Shown: positions 1-5,782, counted from the first letter of the stretch. The stretch is 7,728 nt of DNA from Methanobacteriota archaeon (GCA_016207465.1 JACQPP010000103.1:1-7728); one strand, 5' to 3'. The notes: a model not told the origin generated them from the letters alone. A program made the numbers and translations.

Positions 1-239
1 CCCAGGGCCCGCGCGGCCCCCCGCACCACCCGCCCCGCATCGGCCCCCCGGGCCACATCCCCCCGCAGGACCGCGGTCCGGCGCCCCATCCCCCGGATGA
101 GCCCCGCCACCCCCAGGGCGGCCCCCTTCTGCTCCCGATAGTGGACGGCCACATGGGCCCCCACCCGGGCCAGCCGGAGGGCGATGGCCCGCCCGATGCC
201 CCGGCTGGAGCCCGTGACCAGGGCCCTCCGTCCTTCCAC
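1..239 (-). CDS. Short-chain dehydrogenase/reductase, FabG-like (5' part only)
   Basis: The first 79 codons of an NAD(P)-dependent oxidoreductase of the classical short-chain dehydrogenase family; the rest lies beyond the left edge. The Rossmann glycine motif TGSSRGIG is at residues 9-16. The second strand ends in HYR (33-35), an arrangement common in NADP(H)-using FabG-like enzymes, and a GDV at 60-62 matches the adenine-binding Asp region. The NNAG and YxxxK motifs would fall outside the window, so activity cannot be judged. I chose the GTG at 239 because it gives the usual short N-terminus (MEGRRALVTG) and follows the inverted repeat directly, as the dph2 start does. In-frame GTGs at 251 and 260 are alternatives. 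It is divergent from the acyl-CoA synthetase. Family identity is clear, but the substrate (3-ketoacyl thioester, sugar or other) is unknown. Confidence 0.85.
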   Translation of the reverse strand, partial: MEGRRALVTGSSRGIGRAIALRLARVGAHVAVHYREQKGAALGVAGLIRGMGRRTAVLRGDVARGADAGRVVRGAARAL

Positions 240-278
240 TGCTTTTTCCACGACTGCCACGCTCGCGTGGAAAAAGCA
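240..278 (-). repeat. Inverted repeat between TATA box and start of the dehydrogenase gene
   Basis: Perfect 13-bp arms, TGCTTTTTCCACG at 240-252 and its complement at 266-278, are separated by 13 nt. Read on the minus strand the element begins with the last two bases of CTTTATG and ends directly before the proposed GTG start. An alternative shorter pairing (CCACG with the nearer CGTGG) is possible inside it. The same design precedes dph2 with different inner arm bases. The role is unknown: it could be an operator, a leader hairpin or a small dispersed palindrome. Confidence 0.75.
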
Positions 279-290
279 TAAAGGTTGGTC
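276..290. promoter_or_regulatory. Shared archaeal TATA region of a divergent gene pair
   Basis: On the minus strand 290-277 reads GACCAACCTTTATG, a BRE/TATA-like block placed about 40 nt before the dehydrogenase start. The same 14 bases occur upstream of dph2. On the plus strand the same bases read GCATAAAG (276-283), preceded by GAAAAA. Its centre lies about 27 bp before the ATG at 307, the spacing expected for a leaderless archaeal transcript of the acyl-CoA synthetase. One AT-rich core may therefore serve both directions. This rests on spacing and sequence only. Confidence 0.55.
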
Positions 291-306
291 CGGCTTCTCT
301 CCATCC

Positions 307-2244
307 ATGGCCCCTCCCATCTGGTGGCCCAATCCGGCCCTCTCCCGCCAGGCCCGCATCCGCGGGTTCATGCGGAAGCACCGCATCCCCAATGTCCGGG
401 AGCTCCACCGGCGCTCCACCCGGGACATCGGGTGGTTCTGGGACGCCGTGGCCCGCGACTTGGACATCGAGTGGTCCCGCCCCTACCGGAGGGTCCTCGA
501 CACCCACCGGGGCATCCCCTGGGCCCGCTGGTTCACCGGGGGACGCATCAACCTGGTGCACAACTGCGTGGACCGCCACGCCGCCGGGGCCAGGAGAAAC
601 CAGGCGGCCCTCATCTGGGAGGGCGAGGAGGGAATCGTGCGCACCTGGACCTACCGGGACCTGCAGGGGGAGGTGAACCGGTGCGCCAACGCCCTGCGCG
701 CCCTCGGAGTGGGCCCCGGCGACACCGTAGGCATCTACATGCCCTACACCCTTGAATCGGCGGCGGCGGCCCTCGCCTGCGCCAAGACCGGGGCCATCTA
801 CACCCCCATCTTCTCCGGGTTCGGCCCCGAGGCCGCGGCGGCCCGCCTCTCCGACGCCGGGGCCAAGGTGCTGTTCACGGCCGACGGATTCTACCGGAGA
901 GGCCGCGAGGTCCCCCTGAAGCCCCAGGCCGACGAGGCGGCCCACCGGGCCGGAGTGGAGAAGCGGGTGGTCCTCCGGCGCACCGGCTCCCCGGTCCCCT
1001 GGGAGGAGGGGAGGGACCAGTGGTGGCACGAGTTCGTCTCGGGCCAGTCCCGGGTGTGTGCCACGCGGCCGGTGGACTCGGAGCACCCCTTCCTCCTCAT
1101 CCACACCTCGGGGACCACCGGCAGGCCCAAGGGGGCGGTCCACGTCCATGGGGGATTCCTGGTGAAAATCATGAGCGAGGTGGCCTACTCCTTCGACCTC
1201 CGTCCCGGCGCGGACACCCTCTTCTGGCTCACCGAGATGGGATGGATCATGGCCCCCTGGGAGCTGGTGGGGGGATTGGGCCTCGGGGGAACGGTGCTCC
1301 TCTACGACGGGGCCCCCGACCACCCCGACCCCGCGCGGCTCTGGAGGATGGTGGAGGACCACGGGGTCACCATCCTCGGCCTCTCCCCCTCCGCAGTCCG
1401 CGGGCTCATGCGCCAGGGGGACCAGTGGGTGAAGAAGCACGACCTCCGCAGCCTCCGCATCCTGGGCTCCACCGGAGAACCATGGAACCCGGTCCCCTAC
1501 CGCTGGTACTTCGAGAAAATCGGGGGAAAGAGGTGTCCTATCATCAACATCTCCGGGGGCACGGAGGTGGGGGCCTGCTTCCTCGCCCCCCTCCCCATCC
1601 AGCCCCTCCACCCATGCAGCCTCGGAGGCCCCGCCCCGGGCATGGACCTGGAGGTCTACGACGAGAACGGGAAACCGGTGCGAGGAAAAACCGGGGAACT
1701 CGTCTGCCGCCAACCCTGGCCCGGCATGACCCGCGGCCTCTGGAAAGACCCCCAGAGATACCTGGAGACCTACTGGAGCCGCTGGCCCAACACATGGCTC
1801 CACGGCGACTGGGCATCCATCCAGGGGGACCAGTGGTACCTCCACGGGCGGAGCGACGACACCCTGAAAATCGCAGGGAAGCGGGTGGGGCCCGCCGAAA
1901 TCGAAAGCGCCCTCGTCTCCCACCCCCGGGTGGCGGAGGCGGCGGCCATCGGGGTCCCCCACGAGGTCAAAGGGGAGGCCATCGTGTGCTTCGCGGTTCC
2001 GAAGGGAAACCCTCCGCCCGACCCCGCCCAACTCCGGGACCACGTCGCACAGGCCATGGGAAAAGCCCTCAAACCCGAGGCGGTCCACCTCGTCACCCAG
2101 CTCCCCAAGACACGCAACGCCAAAATCGTGAGACGGGCCATCCGGGCCGTTTACCTGGGAACAGAGATGGGGTCGGTGGAGACCCTGGAGAACCCCGAGG
2201 CCCTGGAGGAGGTGCGGCGAATGGCCGCGGGGGCCCGCCCCTGA
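307..2244 (+). CDS. AMP-forming acyl-CoA synthetase (acetyl-CoA synthetase-like)
   Basis: A 645-aa adenylate-forming ligase, close to the usual ~650 aa of acetyl-CoA synthetases. It should activate a carboxylic acid with ATP to an acyl-adenylate and then form the acyl-CoA in the cytoplasm. An acetyl-CoA-synthetase-type N-terminal segment (about 10-90) precedes the P-loop HTSGTTGRPKG (266-276), the TEMGW region, the GSTGEPWNP region, GGTE (417-420), HGDW (499-502, Asp501 as ribose ligand), the hinge GRSDDTLKIAGKR (514-526) and the C-terminal PKTRNAK with catalytic Lys606. Where acetyl-CoA synthetases have WWQTE with a Trp that closes the acyl pocket, this protein has SGGTE, so a substrate larger than acetate is likely. 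The ATG at 307 is preferred: the reading frame is open upstream to 184, but that stretch is antisense to the dehydrogenase, and a TATA-like box lies 27 bp before 307. It converges on the next gene with 12 bp between stops. Confidence 0.9.
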   Translation: MAPPIWWPNPALSRQARIRGFMRKHRIPNVRELHRRSTRDIGWFWDAVARDLDIEWSRPYRRVLDTHRGIPWARWFTGGRINLVHNCVDRHAAGARRNQAALIWEGEEGIVRTWTYRDLQGEVNRCANALRALGVGPGDTVGIYMPYTLESAAAALACAKTGAIYTPIFSGFGPEAAAARLSDAGAKVLFTADGFYRRGREVPLKPQADEAAHRAGVEKRVVLRRTGSPVPWEEGRDQWWHEFVSGQSRVCATRPVDSEHPFLLIHTSGTTGRPKGAVHVHGGFLVKIMSEVAYSFDLRPGADTLFWLTEMGWIMAPWELVGGLGLGGTVLLYDGAPDHPDPARLWRMVEDHGVTILGLSPSAVRGLMRQGDQWVKKHDLRSLRILGSTGEPWNPVPYRWYFEKIGGKRCPIINISGGTEVGACFLAPLPIQPLHPCSLGGPAPGMDLEVYDENGKPVRGKTGELVCRQPWPGMTRGLWKDPQRYLETYWSRWPNTWLHGDWASIQGDQWYLHGRSDDTLKIAGKRVGPAEIESALVSHPRVAEAAAIGVPHEVKGEAIVCFAVPKGNPPPDPAQLRDHVAQAMGKALKPEAVHLVTQLPKTRNAKIVRRAIRAVYLGTEMGSVETLENPEALEEVRRMAAGARP

Positions 2245-2256
2245 CCCGCTCTCCCC

Positions 2257-3558
2257 TCAGGGTCCCGCCGCGGCCAGCTCCGCCTCGATGACCTCCCGGA
2301 GACGCTCGTAGGGGAGGGTCTCCCCCACCTGCCTGTTCACCACCACGTTGAACTGGGGCTCGGCTGGCGTCCCCTCCACCAGAACATACCCCCGGCCGGG
2401 GCTGCCCACCAGGAGGGCGGGGGTCCCCCGGACCCCCGCGGCGACCCCGTCCCCGTAGTCCTTCTCCACGTCCGCGAGGTATTTCCGGCTGTCGAGGCAG
2501 GCGTTGAATGTATCGCTGAACAGGCCAATCTCCTCGGCCCATCGCCTGGGCCACTCCCGGGTCTCGTTCTCATCCATGATGACGCTGCCCTGGGGGGAGA
2601 CCCACTCCCACCGGGTCGGGTCGCTGTGCCGGGCCGCCCAGTTCAGCGCTCCGAATATCTTGTCGGCCATCTCCCGGAACTTCCCGTACTCCCGTGCGCA
2701 CTGCGCCGCCAGGGCCCAGGGGGTGGAGCCCCCGTAGTGCTCCCGGACGCTGCGATTGAGAGAATCGTCGCGGTGGGAGAGGCGGTCCAGGGGAAAGTGG
2801 CGGTAGTAGAGGATGGCCCTGCCGGGGTCGAGGTACTCCTCCCGCAGCCGGGGGAGGGCGTCGGTCCAGAACCGGCGGTTGGGGGGGTCCAGGAAGTCGA
2901 AGAAGAGGACGACCTGCACCCGGGCCCCCAGGCCCCCCTCGTGGTGGTCGTTGTCGATGGGACTCGATGGATAGACCCGGGGACCCGGGGTCCACGGGGG
3001 GACGGCCCGGCTGGTCGGGGTGGCGCGGGGCCTCGCCCGCGGACTGGACGCCGGGGTGGCGTTTCGTTCACGGACCCCCCAGACTTCGACCCGTTCAATC
3101 AGCAAAATGGACTCGGCCATCAGGGATGGGTTGGGCTTCAGGAGAAGCCGGTTCTCCCCCGCCCGGGAGGCATCGGGTCGGAACCGGAATGTGAGCGGGT
3201 TCGGGGTGACGGCGGCCCCGCAGCAACTCGTTCCACCGTTGAGGAGGACATCCAATCCCCAGTCGCAGTAGAGCCGCTTCTCAATCTTGGTCCTGGTGAA
3301 ATTGGTGTATCCCTCCTTCTCCTCGCACCGATAGTAGAGCCCCCGCCCCCCCTGGAACCGCACGGACACCTCCCTGAGAGGGGGGGCACCCTCCAGGCGG
3401 AAGGAGAGCTCCATGTCCTTCGTGAGCTCGGCCTGCACGGGAATCGCCGCCAGGAGGACCTCGTCCCCCCCAGGGGCCCGGAGCAGGATGACGGCGACTC
3501 CAGCCGCCACGGAGAGGGCAACCCCTAGGAGGATGGCGATGCGCCGACGGTTCATCAT
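2257..3558 (-). CDS. Membrane-anchored DsbA/Thioredoxin_4-like protein lacking CxxC
   Basis: A 433-aa protein. Residues 7-26 form an N-terminal membrane anchor or uncleaved signal after MMNRRR, so the bulk probably lies outside the membrane. Residues about 30-162 are a predicted beta-rich domain I do not recognise, with four cysteines (78, 98, 112, 113). Residues 165-200 are a Pro/Arg/Ser/Thr-rich linker. From about 213 the sequence follows the DsbA-like Thioredoxin_4 pattern: VVLFFDF (216-222), YYRHFPL (251-257), AAQCAREYGKF (284-294), FNACLDSRKY (351-360) and cis-Pro RGTP (377-380). The position expected to read CPxC instead reads DPPN (224-227), so both redox cysteines are missing. A segment around 303-345 looks longer than in typical family members. 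Thiol exchange by the normal mechanism is unlikely; chaperone, scaffold or binding roles are inference. A strong ribosome site AAGGAGGT (3572-3565) lies 6 nt before the ATG. Confidence 0.8.
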   Translation of the reverse strand: MMNRRRIAILLGVALSVAAGVAVILLRAPGGDEVLLAAIPVQAELTKDMELSFRLEGAPPLREVSVRFQGGRGLYYRCEEKEGYTNFTRTKIEKRLYCDWGLDVLLNGGTSCCGAAVTPNPLTFRFRPDASRAGENRLLLKPNPSLMAESILLIERVEVWGVRERNATPASSPRARPRATPTSRAVPPWTPGPRVYPSSPIDNDHHEGGLGARVQVVLFFDFLDPPNRRFWTDALPRLREEYLDPGRAILYYRHFPLDRLSHRDDSLNRSVREHYGGSTPWALAAQCAREYGKFREMADKIFGALNWAARHSDPTRWEWVSPQGSVIMDENETREWPRRWAEEIGLFSDTFNACLDSRKYLADVEKDYGDGVAAGVRGTPALLVGSPGRGYVLVEGTPAEPQFNVVVNRQVGETLPYERLREVIEAELAAAGP

Positions 3559-3564
3559 GTGGGA

Positions 3565-3572
3565 ACCTCCTT
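3565..3572 (-). promoter_or_regulatory. Strong Shine-Dalgarno site of the thioredoxin-fold gene
   Basis: The minus strand reads AAGGAGGT, 6 nt before the ATG at 3558 (9 nt before a second in-frame ATG at 3555). This is the best ribosome site in the window and fixes the start of this gene. It implies a leadered transcript, unlike the apparently leaderless synthetase. Confidence 0.75.
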
Positions 3573-3585
3573 CTCTCCAGTGGAG

Positions 3586-3609
3586 AAAAAAATAGCGAAA
3601 GTTTCACTA
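3586..3609. promoter_or_regulatory. Divergent promoter region with an inverted repeat
   Basis: The 81 bp between the thioredoxin-fold gene (minus) and the glycosyltransferase (plus) contain an AT-rich core AAAAAAATA (3586-3594), which could act as TATA box in either direction. Overlapping it is an imperfect inverted repeat TAGcGAAAgTTTCaCTA (3593-3609) centred on 3601, with 7 of 8 positions pairing. A second small palindrome, TCTCCAgTGGAGA, is at 3574-3586. The A-run is centred about 29 bp before the alternative glycosyltransferase ATG at 3619. Operator function is inferred from position and symmetry. Confidence 0.4.
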
Positions 3610-3639
3610 TCCGGGAGGATGGAGGGGACGGGAAGTCCC

Positions 3640-4617
3640 ATGGCCCGCGTCCTCGCCGTAGTGCCGGTGGCCCCCTTCGAGGAGCTCCCGGTCCTGGAGA
3701 GGTCCCTCGCCTGCCTCCGGGCCCTCGATGGAGGCCCCCGCATCCTCTACGTCATCGACTCCAAGAATCCGCAGAACGATGCCCGGGCCGCGTGGCTCCG
3801 GGAGCACGGCGCCGAGACCCTCGTGCGCGGGGAGGCACGGGGGCGGAGGGCGGGGGCAATCAACGACTCCCTCCGTGTGGCCGGGGACGCCGAGTACATC
3901 GCCATCTTCGACGTGGACAGCCGCCCCGACCCCAACTTCCTCACCGAGTGCCTCGCCCAACTGGAGAAGCACCCGGAGGCATTCATGGCCTCGGGGCCCC
4001 GGATTGTAACCAACCCCCTGGAGTCCTACACCACCCGCATGGTGGAGGCCGAGTACAAGGTGCTCACCGACCTCTACCGCATCCTCGACCGGGGCCGGTG
4101 CTTCAAATTGTTCAACGGCCTCATCGGGGTGGTCCGCCGCCCGGCCCTCGAGGAGTGCCCACTGGACGAGGGGCTCCACTGCGAGGACGTGGACTTCATC
4201 CAGCGCCACTACGCCCGGGGGCGCATCGCCAAATACAGCAAGGGAACCCGGGTGGGGGAGCAGGCCCCCCTCAGCCTCCGCGAACTCTACGGCCAGCGGG
4301 TCCGCTGGATTTCCGGGGCCCTGGAGGGCTGGTCCAACCTCCGGCCCATCCTCCGGGGGCCCGGCAGCCGCCGCATCAAGGCCACCGCCGTCACCCTCCT
4401 CCTCATGCCGGTGGTCATCGGACTCTACGGCTTCGCCGTCCCCCTCTACGCCGACAAGTTCTGGAGGGCCCGCCGCTCCACCCCCGAATTCTTCCTCAAA
4501 TTCTTCGGCCTCGTCCCCTACCTCTGGTTCCTCGAGGTCTGCGCCCTCGCCGCCCTCGGCCGCAAAATCACCCGCCGCAGGGTCAAATGGGGGGCCACCC
4601 GGCGTTCCTCCGTGTGA
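3640..4617 (+). CDS. Membrane-bound family 2 glycosyltransferase
   Basis: A 325-aa GT2-type (GT-A fold) glycosyltransferase that should transfer a sugar from a nucleotide-activated donor at the cytoplasmic face of the membrane. Numbered from ATG 3640, the nucleotide-binding start is RVLAVVPV (3-10). The metal-binding DxD is DVDS (91-94), the acceptor-side acidic motif is CEDVD (181-185) and QRVRW (219-223) matches the Q/RxxRW motif of processive-type enzymes. Two hydrophobic segments (about 248-270 and 284-306) form a C-terminal membrane region, and the tail is basic. The arrangement resembles polysaccharide-synthase-like or dolichyl-type enzymes, but donor and acceptor cannot be told. The start is uncertain: ATG 3640 gives the tidiest N-terminus, while ATG 3619 (7 residues longer) would fit a leaderless transcript from the A-run at 3586-3594. 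An in-frame ATG at 3559 would put the start upstream of the proposed promoter and is less likely. The stop codon lies inside a 35-nt palindrome. Confidence 0.83.
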   Translation: MARVLAVVPVAPFEELPVLERSLACLRALDGGPRILYVIDSKNPQNDARAAWLREHGAETLVRGEARGRRAGAINDSLRVAGDAEYIAIFDVDSRPDPNFLTECLAQLEKHPEAFMASGPRIVTNPLESYTTRMVEAEYKVLTDLYRILDRGRCFKLFNGLIGVVRRPALEECPLDEGLHCEDVDFIQRHYARGRIAKYSKGTRVGEQAPLSLRELYGQRVRWISGALEGWSNLRPILRGPGSRRIKATAVTLLLMPVVIGLYGFAVPLYADKFWRARRSTPEFFLKFFGLVPYLWFLEVCALAALGRKITRRRVKWGATRRSSV

Positions 4618-4647
4618 AATTTTTTGCCTTCGGCAAAAAATTTCACA
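4613..4647. terminator. Perfect 35-nt palindrome at the glycosyltransferase stop; probable terminator
   Basis: A 16-bp perfect stem (arms 4613-4628 and 4632-4647) with a 3-nt loop TTC. The left arm contains T6 (4620-4625) and the right arm A6 (4635-4640), so either strand carries a T-run. Archaeal transcription stops mainly at T-runs, so this is a plausible terminator for the glycosyltransferase and perhaps for antisense transcription. The TGA stop (4615-4617) is part of the left arm. A dispersed palindromic element is an alternative. Confidence 0.6.
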
Positions 4648-4677
4648 AAGAGAGGGGGTAACCGAGCCCCAAATCCC

Positions 4678-4691
4678 GACCAACCTTTATG
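4678..4691 (+). promoter_or_regulatory. dph2 promoter (BRE/TATA-like)
   Basis: GACCAACCTTTATG, identical over 14 bases to the block upstream of the dehydrogenase. The TATA-like CTTTATG (4685-4691) is centred about 44 bp before the ATG at 4732. By the usual archaeal spacing, transcription would start near 4713, giving a leader of about 20 nt. The octamer TCCCGACC occurs just upstream (4674-4681) and again just downstream (4696-4703). Confidence 0.6.
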
Positions 4692-4730
4692 TTTTTCCCG
4701 ACCGAGCCAAAGGCGAGGTCGGGAAAAACA
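4690..4730 (+). repeat. Inverted repeat between TATA box and dph2 start
   Basis: Perfect 14-bp arms, TGTTTTTCCCGACC (4690-4703) and its complement (4717-4730). The 13-nt centre can extend the stem through two tandem G-A mismatches (G4704/A4716, A4705/G4715) into GCC-AAA-GGC. The right arm ends one base before the ATG and contains GAGGT (4715-4719), a weak Shine-Dalgarno-like site. The arms share TTTTTCC/GGAAAAA with the dehydrogenase element but differ inside. Confidence 0.75.
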
Positions 4731-4731
4731 C

Positions 4732-5751
4732 ATGTACGCCTATGATTTGAGTCCCGCCGTGGAGGCCATCCGGCAGCGGAGGGCGCGGGTGGCGGGGCTG
4801 GAGATGCCCGAGGGGCTCAAGGGGAAGGCCCTGGAGATTGCGCGCACCCTGGAGGAGCAGACCGGGGCCACGGTGGTCCTCTCCGGGGAGGCCTGCTGGG
4901 GGGCCTGCGACCTCAACACCCTCCTCCGGGAGCGCGTTGATGTGATGGTCCACCTGGGCCACAGCCCCATGGTGGCCCGCGAGGGATGGGTCTATGTGCC
5001 GGTCTCCCTCCGGGGGGAGGTGGAGCCCCTGGTGCGGGAGGCCGCCCGCCGGATGCAGGGAAAGCGCGTGGCGGTGGTCACCACCGTCCAGCACCTCGAC
5101 CAGATGGCCCAAATCGAGGCCGCCCTGCGGGCCGAGGGAAAGGAGCCCCTCGCGGGGGAGCCCCGGGGGCGCATCCGGGCCCCCGGGCAGATGCTCGGCT
5201 GCGACTACAGCCAGGCCCGCCCCGACGCCGACGAGATTCTCTTCGTGGGCTCGGGGGACTTCCACCCCCTGGGGGCCGCCATGGCCGCCCGGCGCCCCAT
5301 CTGGGTGGCAGACCTCTTCCAGGGCCAGGTGCGCGCCCTCGACATCGAGGCCCTCCTCGAGGAGCGCAAGAAGCAGGTGAAGCGCGCCATGGGGGCCCGG
5401 GAGTGGGGCATCCTCTTCTGCACCAAGGTGGGCCAGGCCCGCCTGGGGCTCTCCCGCCAGCTCCAGACCCGCGCCCGGGCCAAGGGGCTGGGGGCCTCCA
5501 TCATCGCCATGGACGAGGTGAGCCCCCTCAAACTCGCCAACTTCCACAAGGTCCAAGCCTGGGTGAATACCGCCTGCCCTCGCCTCGCCCTCGACGACGG
5601 CCCCCGCTGGGAGAAGCCCATGCTCACCCCCCAGGAGTTCGAGATTGTGCTGGGGGAGCGCACCTGGGAGAACTATGAATTTGATGAGATGGCGGGGAGA
5701 TACGACATGGAGAAATCCAACTACGCGGAGAAAGGGAACGGGGAGCGGTGA
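4732..5751 (+). CDS. dph2: 2-(3-amino-3-carboxypropyl)histidine synthase Dph2 (diphthamide biosynthesis)
   Basis: A 339-aa protein, the usual length for archaeal Dph2. In Archaea a Dph2 homodimer with a 4Fe-4S cluster cleaves S-adenosylmethionine to a 3-amino-3-carboxypropyl radical. It attaches this group to one histidine of elongation factor 2, the first step to diphthamide. The three cluster cysteines, one per domain, are recognisable: Cys59 in CWGACD (55-60), Cys157 in MLGCDY (154-159) and Cys282 in NTACPR (279-284). Typical family stretches are GLKGKALEIARTLEE, HLGHSPM, FVGSGDFHPLGAA and the TPQEFEI/ENYEFDEMAG tail. The ATG at 4732 gives a standard N-terminus (MYAYDL). The frame is open upstream to 4624, but that extension runs through the promoter and hairpin and is rejected. 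serA follows after 40 bp, possibly co-transcribed, although a T-rich tract (5753-5763) lies between them. The gene is a good marker that the source is archaeal. Confidence 0.95.
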   Translation: MYAYDLSPAVEAIRQRRARVAGLEMPEGLKGKALEIARTLEEQTGATVVLSGEACWGACDLNTLLRERVDVMVHLGHSPMVAREGWVYVPVSLRGEVEPLVREAARRMQGKRVAVVTTVQHLDQMAQIEAALRAEGKEPLAGEPRGRIRAPGQMLGCDYSQARPDADEILFVGSGDFHPLGAAMAARRPIWVADLFQGQVRALDIEALLEERKKQVKRAMGAREWGILFCTKVGQARLGLSRQLQTRARAKGLGASIIAMDEVSPLKLANFHKVQAWVNTACPRLALDDGPRWEKPMLTPQEFEIVLGERTWENYEFDEMAGRYDMEKSNYAEKGNGER

Positions 5752-5752
5752 G

Positions 5753-5763
5753 TTTTTCCTTTC
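5753..5763 (+). terminator. T-rich tract between dph2 and serA
   Basis: TTTTTCCTTTC begins two bases after the dph2 stop. Archaeal RNA polymerase can pause or stop at such T-rich runs, so it may be a weak or partial terminator. It is interrupted by CC and has no convincing stem, so read-through into serA is quite possible. Confidence 0.3.
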
Positions 5764-5782
5764 CCCGATTGTGTAGCCCACC

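Noticed and set aside
184..306. N-terminal extension of the acyl-CoA synthetase to an ATG at 184
   Set aside because: This stretch is antisense to the well-supported dehydrogenase coding sequence and crosses the TATA region and hairpin. The family N-terminus and the leaderless spacing both favour ATG 307.
1020..2291. 423-codon plus-strand frame overlapping the synthetase
   Set aside because: Its translation is dominated by Pro/Arg/Gly, an out-of-frame reading of the synthetase gene.
3607..4683. Long minus-strand open frame opposite the glycosyltransferase
   Set aside because: It is a mirror frame caused by high GC: Gly/Glu/Val/His-rich, no recognisable motif, whereas the plus frame has full GT2 motifs.
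4624..4731. N-terminal extension of Dph2 to an ATG at 4624
   Set aside because: It would start inside the palindrome and translate the promoter and inverted repeat. Normal Dph2 length and Cys59 numbering fit the ATG at 4732.
5738..5767. Possible terminator stem CGGGGA...TCCCCG around the dph2 stop
   Set aside because: The arms are only 6 bp with a loop of about 17 nt, easily expected by chance in GC-rich DNA.
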